Shown piece by piece: positions 23,801 through 35,681 of a DNA stretch of 64,000 bases. Made by a program: the position numbers and the translations under genes. How positions within the stretch are numbered: position 1 is the stretch's first letter; each line of letters begins with the position of its first letter. The notes below the pieces were generated by a model that made no database searches, was not told where the DNA came from, and saw only the letters and a list, made by a program, of their open reading frames with translations. This stretch comes from Vitrella brassicaformis (Eukaryota; Sar; Vitrellaceae): positions 57,205-121,204 of the forward strand of contig CDMY01000318.1 in assembly GCA_001179505.1 (NCBI GenBank). The letters run 5' to 3'.

Positions 23801-25021
23801 GAAATAGGAAGATTCTCACGCAAGTTGCGAAGAGGGATCATCCCCTGCTATCCTCGTGAGCGGACGACAAGAAGCGTGTCTGCAATGTGTCTCTTGCCTG
23901 TTGCAGGCTTACATACAACCCCTTTTCCACTCGTGCTCAGCGCTTTGGGGCGTTGGAAGCATCTTTGATAGGCATGATCACCATCTCTTCCCTCTTCTTC
24001 TGGTCCAATTGCGCCACCGTCCATATTATCGGACACCAGATTGACCCGTATGTCGACTCGAGCTTCCTCCACTTGTCCCGCGCGTGTAACTCTCCCACAG
24101 TGAAGCATCTGCCGTCCGCTGCCACGGTGACTGTGTCGGTGTTGTCCTTTGTCATCGCCTCCGCTGTCGGCTTCGTCATCTATGCGCTCTTCGAGAGATT
24201 TGTGATTGAAGTGAGGAAAGAACGGAGAAAGAGAGATACGTGTGTGCTCGCGTATGTCTCGGTTCTCTTGCAGGATGAGATGTCTGCTGCAGAGAAGGAA
24301 ATGCAGATTCACCTTTGGAGGGTGATGGACTTGATTGGCTGGGCGCTCTGGACATCGTGGAATGTCGCGTGTGTTGGATGGAATGTCCTGTTTATTTCGG
24401 TAAGCAAACCGATAAGGCGCTATCTATGTCATGTCGTGAGTGTGCCCGCCTTATGCAAATGGATACATACCGGCTATCATGTGCAAACTGCGTGCACAGC
24501 CCAGTGAACCCTCCTCTCTCTCTTTCTATGTATGTGTTGCAGAACCAGCAAGATGTGTTGATCGGTCAGTGGATGTGGGCCTCACTTCTTGGTGGCGCTT
24601 ACCGGTCAGTCAGTCAGCAGCCCGCACACGAGGTGTATGTGTCAACACGGTATTATCCCCGCCTTTGTTGGTTGGATGCAGTTTGCTCCTCTTCCCTTCC
24701 CTGAACATTTTGTCGATTTCTGTCGTCCTCATCGTCTCCAAATACACCCCTCTCTTCGACAGCATATTCATCTACATGCCCTCTGTCTCCAATTTCCCTT
24801 ATATCCCCCCGCAGCAACAACCCCAGAGCACAGTCCGGAGGAGGTCTCTGGTCAGTGACAAAATCAGCGGGGCCAAGAAAAAGGACTCGTATGCGGAAGA
24901 GGAGGTAGAGCGGTCAGCGAGTGAGTTGAGTTCGGAGGACGAGAACACGACCAATCGAGGGAGAAGAGCGTCCATCGGTCAGCTGCAGCGGCTCTCCGTC
25001 GGCTCTATAGGCGAGATATGA
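17873..25021 (+). CDS. Large GPS-domain multipass surface protein (polycystin/REJ- or adhesion-receptor-like)
   Basis: ATG 17873 starts a signal peptide (SNFVVLLIGLW). Exons 17873-17930, 18013-18048 and 18116-18243 join in phase; many later edges are approximate. The ectodomain has Cys-rich segments (about 18.1-19.3 kb) and then a Thr-rich stalk of degenerate TTTTTxPMPET units (about 19.7-20.3 kb) that resembles a heavily O-glycosylated mucin stalk. A GAIN-like region ends in a GPS motif: MQWDEQ, then CQCSCSHLSTFA at about 21390-21428, with the HLS cleavage tripeptide. A transmembrane helix follows (GLLFVALSCAFLIVPVMALLL, 21597-21660), then another near 21950-22030. A cytoplasmic stretch of some 500 residues comes next. 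At least four further helices lie between 23.95 and 24.8 kb, for example VTVSVLSFVIASAVGFVIYAL and LIGWALWTSWNVACVGW. The tail is Ser/acidic-rich and ends at TGA 25019-25021. No PLAT domain or pore signature was recognised, so channel or receptor function is inference. It could be two genes. Confidence 0.55.
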
Positions 25022-25691
25022 ATGACACACACACACACTGTGCAGGCAGTATACGCATTTTTCGGTGAGTCAGTCGGTAGAGAGCATAGACTCTTGTAGT
25101 CTGCCTGGACAAGTGTTCGGTTGTTCAAAAGCGTACAGAGAGGTAGCTGTTACTGTGTATGGTAGGCAGTCCAGGGTGTGTCTCTGCCTCTGCAGCTGTG
25201 TGTGTGTCTATCTGGCCAGAGTAGAGGTTTGTTTGTGGGAAAGTAGCGCCCATGTTCGCTGGCGTGGCGTCTCGTACAGCACGCTCGCTGCATGACTGCA
25301 CGTGACGTGCAGAGCACGCCTGTGTGTATCTGCCCATGTGTACGTACGTGTCTCTCGCTGCACTCGTGTACGTACGTACGGACGTTGCCTCTCTATGTAT
25401 GTGCGCATATGCAATTTCTCTGCAAGAGTGACAAAATCGCCCTTGTGCGTGCGACTAGCTACTGTCTGTACGGGGGAGGAGGTGCTTCGGGGGCTTGGTG
25501 TTTCATATAGGACTGAATTCTTGAATGCCGCGGCAAAGTCGATGAAGGTTACGGCAAATGCGAATTCGGAATCCTCTCAAGCGGACTTTTGTTAGTCAGG
25601 CAGAGTCTGTCGTCTCTCATGAAGTGAACTGTGCCAATCGACAAACTCTCAATCAGGCGAACATGCCAGCACCATCCTCAGCGCCCGTGTG

Positions 25692-25722
<31 letters not shown>

Positions 25723-25740
25723 TACACAAAAACACACACT
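25022..25740. other. Intergenic, simple repeats
   Basis: No supported gene. It contains a perfect palindrome CTGCACGT-G-ACGTGCAG (25296-25312), a CGTA-rich segment (25343-25383) and a (CA)n tract at about 25693-25714. Confidence 0.5.
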
Positions 25741-25748
25741 TTCACGCC

Positions 25749-26337
25749 AGATACTATCCTTTGCGGGCAGTCGGGAGCTCCGACGGCACCACCTCCATCG
25801 GTGACGCACCTGCATCAGACGTGCAAGGAAGACAGCTGTGACCTTTCTCTGTCCCCGAGAGAGTCGGGCCACAGTTGCAGTTCTGTTTGTGTCGATCTGC
25901 ACCTATATCTATTGGATTCAGCGTTGTGGCCTTCATCTTGACCAGCACCTGGTTGGCCTCCGTCGGCTGCATGCACACACACAGGCAGACACAGAGATGA
26001 TGCGCAGCTGCGAAGCGTGCCTGCTTCAACGTACCTGCTTGTGCATATTTCTCTCTCTTCGTTGTCCAGACCAACCGCAGCTACTTGAAGGCAGAGAGGA
26101 GCAGCAGCGGTTTCAGAGGAGGAGCTTCGCGAGCTTGAATGGCAAGATCTCCCCATGATCTTTTGAGTTGAATGGCATGCACACCGCCTACTGTTATCAC
26201 CTGTTGCCCATCGCAGCGACGACAGCTCTGGAGAGGATGGGATTGGCCACGGTTCCTGTCTGACACCATTGACGATGGGAGATGCACCACTGATCGCAAG
26301 ATGCGTGCAGGCGTGAGTGATGAGTAATTGCACTGAC
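25749..26337 (-). pseudogene. Truncated medium-chain dehydrogenase/quinone-oxidoreductase-like remnant
   Basis: One minus-strand exon (about 25911-25969, after a good TG...CAG acceptor) reads EANQVLVKMKATTLNPIDI. This is the typical N-terminal strand of quinone oxidoreductase-like MDR proteins (evLVKv.A..lNp.D). The next possible exon reads MEVVPSELPTARKG and stops at once, so the Rossmann domain is missing. Upstream, a stretch to about 26337 offers possible starts but no recognisable MDR N-terminus. I read it as a decayed or transposed fragment; a very short functional gene is unlikely. Confidence 0.35.
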
Positions 26338-26348
26338 CGTTCGTCTTC

Positions 26349-29300
26349 ATGGTGATGCCTCCGGCGGTCGTCCTTCTCGTCGTCTTCCTTGCCCTCTTAT
26401 CGTCGTCCGTGGCGTCCTCGCCCCTCCAGCCCTCGGCGCTGCCGCCCCTCCCTCCAGGCTGGCGTGATCGCAGGCGGCTGAAGCTCTTGCAGCTCTATCG
26501 TGTCTTGCAACCGGCTAATGATGAGGGAGGGTACAACATCCTTCCCTACACTGAGATGGAGGAGCTTGTGCGGTGCGATTCGTGTCAAGAGGATGCGGCG
26601 GCTCTGTTCGAGTGGTCTTACGAGGCTGGGTTGGTTCCCAACGAGACAAAGTCCATCTTTGAGGACAACCTGTGCGTCGTCCCCTTCATCACGTGTGTAC
26701 GGCTGAGCGAGGCGCTGGCGGATGGCGGCCCGCGAAGGGCTACATCATCGGCCTGACGGGAACTGCCGAGGACAGGGAGATATCAGATGTGCCACAGATC
26801 CTGCAACAGCGACAGGCGGCGCCTTTGGTCTTCTCAGAGGCGTTTTATCGGCTGCGTCATGTGGTATGTTTCTGGGCCTATGAGCTACCTATGCAGGGGC
26901 GCTTAGATGATGACATCGCCAAAGTGACCTCTTTGCGCGTTTTCTACCTGAACGCCGTGGTGATCTGCATCTGAAACGTATATTCATTCACCTGCATGCT
27001 CGTTTGTGTGCTTGTCATGCCAGAAGGGCGTGGAGGGGCCGCTTCCCACTACCATTGGCGAGTTGCCTTACCTGAAAGGGCTGCACATTTGGAGAGAGAT
27101 GATCTCAATCAGCGGTCCCATCCCGGCCTCCGTCACCAATCTGTCGCGCCTCGAGGTCCTCGTGCTTGGAATGACAGGCCTCTCAGGGCCCATACCTGAA
27201 GACATCGGCAGCCTCCGACGCCTGCGAATCCTACTGATTTCGAGAAACAGACAGATGGAGGGGCCTTTTCCAGCGAGTGTGACGTCTTGCCGCAATCTGA
27301 CCCACGTTGACTTCGACCGCAATGGCCTGGTGGGTTCTCTGCCTGGCGATCTGGGCTCCCTGTTTCACGTAGAGTTGCTGGATCTGAGGAATAATCGGCT
27401 GGATGGGCAGCTGCCTTGGTCACTGGTGCGGCTAAGTCGGCTGCGATGGCTTACTCTGGAGAAGAATGAGTTCAGTGGCCCATTACCGGAAGACTTTGGC
27501 ATCAACATGGACAGCCTAGAATATCTAGATGTATCGTTCAACAACGTAAGCAGGACGTTATCAACAGACCCACGTGTGTTCCAAAGACACCTACTCTGTG
27601 TATGTGTGTGTCCATCAATGTGTATCTCAGTTTTCCGGTCCCCTGCCGGCTTCCCTGGGCAATGCTGGCAATCTCACGTACCTGTACGCGGAGAGGTCGG
27701 GTTTCAGCGGCGAGCTGCCTCGGTCACTAGTGCGGCTGACGCAACTACGGCAGCTGTTTCTGGAAAACAATGGGTTCAGTGGCTTGTTGCCGGACGGGCT
27801 TGGCACCAATATGGACGATCTGCACCTTCTCAAATTGTCACGCAATAACGTAAGACTCACATATGTATGCAAGTTGCCGTTGAGTCTACTCATATCTCTC
27901 TCCTATCAGTTCTCCGGTCCACTGCCGCCTTCCTTGGGGAACGCGGGCAATCTGACGTCTCTGTGGCTGCAGGATCAGTCACCGGGCTTCAGCGGCCCCT
28001 TGCCAGCAGAGCTGGGAAAGCTGGCCAATTTGCGGGAAGTTTGGCTGGCTATACAGACATATCTACATAGGCACATTCTCGTGACAATGTTTGTCTGTGC
28101 AGTTCTCGGGCGCCCTGCCGGATACTCTGGGGGGCTGGAGGTCGGTTGAGTACCTGGATTTAAGTGACAATGACTTCAGCGGCACCCTGGAGCCGCTCAG
28201 CAACCTCATCTCGCTCAGAATGCTCTGGCTAAACAACAACTCGGGGAGAAGCAAGAGAGGTGGGAGGGGGTGCGATTCGCCGAATAGTTATGTGTGTGTT
28301 TCAGTTCAAAGGCCATCTGCCCGTCGGCTTTCAGAGCTTTGTGAATCTCACCGAAGTTCATGCAGAGAACAACCAGTACGGACGCCGTGTACATGCCTAT
28401 ATGCAAACATGCGAAATTCTGGCGTGTGTGTCAGGTTGGTGGCTTTAGTGGATCGCGACCCAAGTGGTCCGGGGTACAGGAGCCTTCGAAGGCTGGACCT
28501 CGCCTTAAACCGTCTTAATGGGTCCATCGATCTGTCTGTCTTTCGAAACCTCCGGGTGGCCGACCTTGACGGCAACCTCATCACGGGCTTCGCCGGCAAC
28601 GGCTCCGTGCCACAATCGTAAGGAGGACAGACACCAGTTTGAGAAAGATGGTGCCTAGGTGTGTGAGTGGGCATCGATGTGTGCATGGATCAGGTTGCAG
28701 ATATTGAGTTTGAGAGACAACTTGTTTACCGCCCTGCCGGAGGGCTTCCGCTCAATGCCCAACCTCTGGGGACTCTACCTAGCTAACAACCACATCAGCC
28801 AGTGGCCCAATTGGGGAGGCACACCGCCCGGGTTCTGCAATATTTGGCATATCGGTGAGGTGATGTTCCCCACATGATGAAGGAATCATTATGGTAGGAA
28901 ACGAATTTCTGTATATCTCTGCGCTTCCGTCAATACGACAAACGAGTGGCAGGGGATGAACATTTTAGTGATTTGCTGCACGGCGAGCCCCCGCCCGACT
29001 GGGGGTCCCTGGCTAACCTCGACATCTCCAACAACCCCATCAACGTTGACGTGACCGAGTTTTTCATGCCCCTCAAGTGGCAGACAAGGTAGTCACGCAA
29101 TACTGGCGCTCTGACAATTGCCTGCTTGTCTCTTTGGAACGTGTGATAGTCTGGTGAATCTGGACGCATCGAATTGCAGTCTGCACGGCCCATTGAGATG
29201 CGATGCCTTCTTCGCATTCGACAGAAACGATTTGGAGCGAATCAGCATGAACTCGTCGCGTTCGGTCTCCCCCTCTCCCCCCCTAAGCACACGCAAGTAT

Positions 29301-32300
29301 CGCTGTCTGTGTTGTCCTGTGCAGTTTTCGAGCAGTGGTCTGTTCGTGTTGGATCCAAAGTGGTCCTTTCCCAACCTGGCGTACGTCTCTCTGAGTGATA
29401 ACAAAATCACCGCAATCGACACAAACAACAGCTGGTGGCTGGAACAGCTCTACCACGCAGACTTCCACAATAACTCACTCGTGCGCGTAACCAATGGCGG
29501 CGTCAATGGCGTGCCAATCGAAGGTCGCTCCTTGTTTACCGCCGACTACGCGAGCTTCACAGGGAACCCGGGCCTGAGAAGTAAGACAAGTGAACAGTTC
29601 GTGAGCCTTGTACCTATAGAGGTGAGCAAGAAAGCTCCGAGCAATGCTTCGGACGCATCATGTATATTGGTGGGTGTGCAGCTGTAATGTGTCTATGATC
29701 ATCTGTATCATTGCGCGTGGATGTCAGAAGTGCCAGGATTTGCGGAACTCCAGCGAGATCGAGTTGAGGTTTCTCGAAAAGCGAGAAAAGCTGTTTCACC
29801 AGGGAGATGAGGGAGATGCCTTCTATCGATTGGGCATTCATCGATTGGGCGAATCCAGACCACTGGTGCCCGACCCTCAGGGTGAGTTACATACCAGATA
29901 TCACTTGTGGACTGGGTATGGTTTGATGTAGGATATGTGGTGCAAAGAGTTGATGACGGTGACGAGCACTTCGAGTGCACGGAGTTGTGCTCCGAACTCA
30001 ATCAGATTAAGGTCAGCTGCCATCGAGCAGCACATGCATGTAGCACGAGTATGCACGCATACTCACTGTGATTTTTGTGCCAGGTGGACTATACCTTTGA
30101 TTCGGATGCTCTTTGTCGGTGTCTGCCTGGCTACGAGGGCACCGGCATCAACTGCACCAAATGCCCGGCGGGCACATACTCAAACAGACAAGCTGGCACT
30201 CAAATATGCAAACGATGCCCCGATGATGCTGGTCAGCATTTGAGGATAAGCTGCCACTGGGCGTCACCGTCGGTCTATGTGCATGTGTGTGCAGGTTCTG
30301 AGGAGGGTTCGGCTGCGTGTTACTGTCGCCTTGGTTACGAGAGGCGCGGCGACGAGCCGTGTGAGCCGTGCACAGCGGGGTCGGTCGGCGTGCGCAAGGG
30401 CGGCAGTGGCGGTGGCGGGAGTCGCGGGACGTGGATCTGCCAGAACTGTTTGTTTGGTGTCGACTGCTCGGTGCCCGTCAACTACAACGCGAGCGTGCTG
30501 CCGGGATTCTTCCAATTGACCGTTCACCTGTCGGATGCCTCATCCGTCAACGTCACACGAGAAGTGGCGACGTAAGCATGAGAGCCGACAACGACAACGT
30601 AGCCGAGAGGCAACAGACATGAGAGTGATATGTGGGTCCTCTGTTCAGGTACAGCGCTGGTTTGACACTGTTGCCCGTCGTGATGCCGTGTCCACTGCTG
30701 TCCGCATGCAGAGGCACCAACAAGACTAATGGGCTCAACATATGCTCGGTAAGATTGAGCGTCGCCTTTTCTGATGTGCGTATGCCTTTTCTGCGTGTCA
30801 CGTAGGAGGGGCATGAGGGTTTTGTGTGCAATCGGTGCAGAGCGGGCTTCTCGCGGCAGACCCCCCAGCAGCCGTGCGCCCCGTGTGCCCCCCTGTGGCA
30901 GATTGCTGTCGTCAACGTGCTGCTCGCAGTCGCCACTCTGATGGCCTTTTTCATCCTCACCGCACTGGCGAAAAGGTTAGCACACAGCCGTGTATCCACC
31001 CCACAAGCCCACCAATCGACATTCCTGCTATCTGTGTTCAGGGGGGCGGCGTCTCCGCGCGCTGAGGTTCCGTCCCAGCTGACCAAAATAGGGCTCTCCC
31101 ACATTACCGCCGTACGCCGCGACAGATCAGGCACATGCACTCTTCTTTCATCATTCTTCTCTCTTGCCGTGTGTATGATTGTGCAGGTGTGTGGTTTGGC
31201 CTTTGTCGTGTTCGACGAGTCAATCTGGGGCGACCAGATAGCCTCGCTGGTCGGGCCATTCTTCGCGTGGGACGGCGGGGTGCCGCAGAGCTATCAGGTG
31301 TGGGAGTGCGTGCTGAGGCACGACAAATGCGTGCTGTATCGCCACGCCATGTGGCTGGCACTGCCTCTACTCTGGCTAACCATTGCGCCCCTCGTTGGTA
31401 AGCACATACGGACGCTGATCCATAGTGCCTCTGATCGGTGAACTGACACGCACGCACAGTCTGAGAGACAATGAGCTGTGCTCATCTATGCTCGTGTCGT
31501 GACTGCAGCGAGCGGTATTGACCGAGCACGTCGTTCGTTTAAGCCGAGACGGCGCATCGGCAACGACGACTCAATCTCTCTCGCCACCGACAGCTACCTC
31601 CGGTCCCTCTCGGCGCCGCCATCGGTGACCGATGGCAAACGAGAGGAGGCCGCCGCCAAGGGCCCTTACCAGCGATCGGTCACCTTCCAGGAGGACTCGC
31701 GGGCCGAGCCAGTGACACCGCCCTCCTGCCAGCACTCTTTTGTGCAGCGCAATTCCAGCCGATGGCGGCAGTTGTTCGACGACCGCGGCACGATGATGGT
31801 CGTAGTCCTGACGCTAATCCACCCCACAGTCACCAAGAGTATGCTGGCCCTCCTGCAATGCCGACCATATCCCTTTGTGGACACCGTCATCCCCATCGCA
31901 GAGGGCGAGAGTGTCAGTCTGCTGTCCACTGACCCGGCGGATGTCATGAGGAGGAGAATGGACCTCGACTCGGACGTCATCTGTGGCTCTGCCGAACACG
32001 TGCCCTTCCTTTGGATCGCCGTGGCCGGCCTATCTCTGTGGACGTTAGCCCCTGTGGTATGCGGCGTGGCGTTTCTGTGGCGGCACAGAGACGGCCTGCA
32101 GGACCCCCACACGAGGAGACGCGTGGGCTTCCTCTATGCCGGCTACCGAAAGCCCTACGTCTTTTGGGATGCCGTCCTCGCCATGAGGCGTGTGTTGGTG
32201 CTGCTGATCGCCCAGCAAGCGACGGCGCAGCCCCGCCAGCAGCTGCTGGGCTGGACGGTGGTGGCCGCTGTGTGTGTGGCGCTGCAGCTCACTGTGTGGC

Positions 32301-34056
32301 CGTTCGACCGCGGCAGCATGGACATCCTGAATCGGACCGAGCTGCGTGGGCTGCTGGTGTGGCTCATGTCGCTCTTCGTGATGCAGTTCGTGGTCATGCT
32401 GCCCGAGGGGACCTCTTTGGCACTGACGATCGCCCTCGTGCTGGCGGTCATTGCGGCTAACCTGGTGCACTATGTCATGCTGACGGGGCAGATATGCCGC
32501 TATGGTCTGCTGCAAGTGGGCTACAGATTCACCGCCCTCACCGACCGCAAGAAGGCCATCGGTGAGGGCGCGGAATCATTGTCTCATTCTGTCTGCTGAC
32601 GCCGTCTCTGTGGTTTCATTCAGCCCGCGTGATGTCAGGTTGTGTGACGGGCCCGCTGGTGTCGTGGCTCATCCACCAAGAGGAGGACAGACGGCGGGTC
32701 TCACCGAAAGTATTCTATGACTGGTCGAGTGCGGCTCTCTCTGCAGCAGACGGTCCACGTGCTGCATCAGGGGGGTGCCGGCCCTCAAGTGGGCCGGTGT
32801 ATCTGGTGGTGGCGGCGATGCAGCTGATGTCGGCCGCCGTGCAGGACGCCATCGAGACTCTCAAACTCACACACGTGCCCGGCGACTTGTAAGCACATAC
32901 GCCCACAAGAATCCACAGCAGACAAGAGGCCTGTTTGTCTGTTTGTATGTCTGTCTGTCTGTCTGTCCGTCTGTGTGGTGGGTCAGCCAGGAGTTTCTGT
33001 GGAGTCACGCCGTTCTCGTTCAGACCCTGCCGCAGAAGAGGGTGGAGACGCGCAGCCGCAGAGGGGGCCAGGTGGTCGTGCACCTGCCGAGGCCCGACGA
33101 CCGCACAGCCAGAGTAGTAAGACAACGGAGAAAGAAGGGCACCGTGTTGTGGTGGTAACGGGGCGACTTGTGTGTGTGTGCAGGGGTTGCGGCAGATGGG
33201 CACAAGCGACCTCTCCAATGCACTCCGAAGACAATGCCCCGACAGATGTAAGCTTTTCGTCAGTCCACACAGGTGCCGACAGGGTGGTGATGCGTGCAGC
33301 GTCCACCCTATTGGAGGCCGGAAAGACCTATGATGATGAACCAAGTGGCCCGCTGGGGGCCCCCCACATCGACACACGTCCCGCAGACAGGTCCGGACGA
33401 CACAGAGAATTGCCATTGAGAACACTCTCTCACGCCGTGTCTTTGTGTGTCAGCAGTGGTCAGGCTGCTGTCGTGTCGGCGGGCATCACCTTATATGACC
33501 TGCAGGCCAATTTGTGCTATGTGGTGGACGAGCTTGTCACCAGAGAGCAGCTGCACCAGGCGGCCCTTAGGCGGAGGGCCGACGGCGGCGACCTGGACAA
33601 GGCCGACACTGAGGGCCACACTGGCGGCTGGCGGGGGCTCTACGAGGCATTCCGGAAGGCCAAGCGGACGCTCATCGAGGCGGGCAGCCCGCCGGTTTGT
33701 CAGAGAGAGAGATGTACGCTCGTGTGTCTGTCAGTACTCATGTGTTGTTGGGCTGGTTGCAGGAGGCCATTCCGGAGATTCTCGCGAGCCTGGCGCCCAC
33801 CGTGGTGGATACGCCATGTGGCGATAATGCAGAGTGCACGTCGGTGAGTGGGGCGGCGTCGCTCGTCGGCTCGACCCAATCGCGGCCGAGCGACAGCCCC
33901 GCCGCCCTGACGCCCCCCTGCCACAGTCTCACGCGAGTGGATTGGCATCGGCTGAGCAGTGACGATAAAGACAGCCTGGCCGTATTGGTGTCCTCCGAGG
34001 CCGTCTATGATGCCCTGACCACCATCAGGGCCGGCACTGATGAGGACGACAGCTAG
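26349..34056 (+). CDS. LRR + Cys-rich (GCC2/GCC3-like) multipass receptor-like protein
   Basis: ATG 26349 gives a strong signal peptide (VVLLVVFLALLSSSVASS). An LRR N-cap-like segment follows (DNLCVVPFITC). From about 27.03 to 29.5 kb there are about 18 plant-type leucine-rich repeats of the form FSGPLPxxLGxLxxLxxLxL, for example GPIPEDIGSLRRLRILLIS and FSGELPRSLVRLTQLRQLFL. Introns often fall at the same point in the repeat. Next are Cys-rich modules at 30.1-30.9 kb (CLPGYEGTGINCTKCPAGTY; CRLGYERRGDEPCEPC; EGHEGFVCNRC) of the EGF/ephrin-receptor-like type. At least eight transmembrane helices follow from 30.9 to 32.5 kb. They include IAVVNVLLAVATLMAFFILTAL, FLWIAVAGLSLWTLAPVVCG and LALTIALVLAVIAANLVHYV, plus a GFLYAGYRKPYVFWDAVLAMRR loop. 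A cytoplasmic tail ends at TAG 34054-34056. A frame change near 26700-26730 is unexplained. Ligand and signalling role unknown. Confidence 0.65.
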
Positions 34057-35351
34057 CTGACCAGCCGACGGCAGACGCCTCGTGGGCACCAAGCAGAGAA
34101 AGATGTGCGTGCCTGTCCAATCTCTCCCTCTTGCCGTCCTTGTGGGTGTGTCCAGCGACATGGATGACATGTGTGTGCGCATGGGTGTATCATACTCATG
34201 GCGTGTGTGTTTGAGTGTGTGTCTTGTGTTTGTCCATTCTTATCTTTTGCCTCTTTATTCCTCGGCGTCGCGTCGATCGGGTGAGGCATCTGTATGCACG
34301 AGATTGTGCTGTGCATCATTGTGTGGCCGTAGTCGGCTTGTGTCTTTCATTCCGTCATGTATGCGACATGGTCAGTCAGCAGACGCTGTACCGCAGCTGT
34401 GAACTGCACGTGAGTGGGTGTCTCGTCTCTGCCTGCCAAAGCTGGCCCTGTTCCCTGCTGTGCAGTGAGAACACGTTCTCACGGGAAACAGACTCGAGCT
34501 CCTTCTCATTCAAACAGACTCGAGAATGGCCAGGAAGTGAATGAATGAATGAATGAGTCATTCACTTCTGAGACCTCTTTGCAATGGTGAATGGATGCCT
34601 GACTGATTGATTGATTGATCAAGCTGAACATAGATACGAATCAGCCATTTGTAGACGGCGCTGAAATAGCTGACCCTGAGTGAGCGTGTCGAATGCCTCT
34701 ATGTGTTCGTACCTGGTCGTCTCATTTTCATTACCTCAACGCATAGCAGCACAAAGAGCGAAAATGAGCGCCTGTCTCTTATATCCATTTAATCAGCCAT
34801 CCACCCATGGCCATCGATATCACTCACTCACTCACACAAAACAAGCAACCAGCAATCATGAGTCTCACCTATTGCTACCGGTCCTATCGAACTCATCTAC
34901 ACAGCCCGAAGTGACGATTGTATCTGTCTACTGGGTGATCCATTTCGCACGGATGACGAAAATGTACACGGTAGGTACGCCACGTGATTTATGCATTTGA
35001 TTTGCGGCTGAAACTACCGCTGTGATCTGCTTCTTTACGTTGATATGTGTCCGCGAAGGGGGTCATGCGTGCGAGTGAGTGATGGAGTACATGAGTAGAT
35101 GCCAGTGACCTCTCTCTTCCTGCCCTTAAATTTATCCGATACTGTCTCTCAGGGATGGCATTCCCAACTCTCAGCCTCTGGTCATTAGTCCATCCATCTA
35201 GTCACCACTCACAGGCAGAGAGACGCATGAGTCGGTCAACCGCTGGTGGGTGTCTGGCAGAATTGCCAGCACCCGCAGCCAACCCAGCAGAGGCGGTCGT
35301 TCCTTCTCCTTCTCTCACGACGCGGGCCCTCACTAGTCCACTCGCTGTAGC
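34057..35351. other. Intergenic, no supported gene
   Basis: AT is higher here than in neighbouring genes. It contains an interrupted palindrome GTGAGAAC-AC-GTTCTCAC (34465-34482), a (GAAT)n tract near 34537-34556 and a GATT repeat near 34603-34617. No ORF has domain-like composition. Confidence 0.5.
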
Positions 35352-35648
35352 TTGATGCCCATCTTTCCTGTAGCAACACGGCGAAACACACAAGAGACAC
35401 CATCACACCCTTATTGGGAATATTTGTCCACCATTACCCGTGTCGTCAAGAAACACGGGTTGGATGAGCCGGAGCCCTTCTTTTTCGACCAGGTGGATGA
35501 AGTAGTCGAAGAGGAGACTCAGTGCTTGAAAATCTCTGAGCCAGCAGATCTCGACTCCAAGCCTTATAGGGCGCGAACAGACCGTATTCGAAAGGGGTCT
35601 GTTACAGTGGCAGGCCTTGCCCTCGAAGAAAGCCTAACAAACCAATAA
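35352..35648 (+). CDS. Hypothetical ORF, weak support
   Basis: An open frame of 98 codons has fairly ordinary amino-acid composition (VKKHGLDEPEPFFFDQVDEV) and no simple repeats, unlike other ORFs nearby. The acceptor-like cctgtag just before 35374 and the lack of a clear start suggest it may be one exon of a longer gene or an old gene fragment. I do not recognise a domain. Confidence 0.25.
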   Translation: MMPIFPVATRRNTQETPSHPYWEYLSTITRVVKKHGLDEPEPFFFDQVDEVVEEETQCLKISEPADLDSKPYRARTDRIRKGSVTVAGLALEESLTNQ

Positions 35649-35681
35649 CAAACCGCCCGCCGGCACCTATAAAGATGTGTC

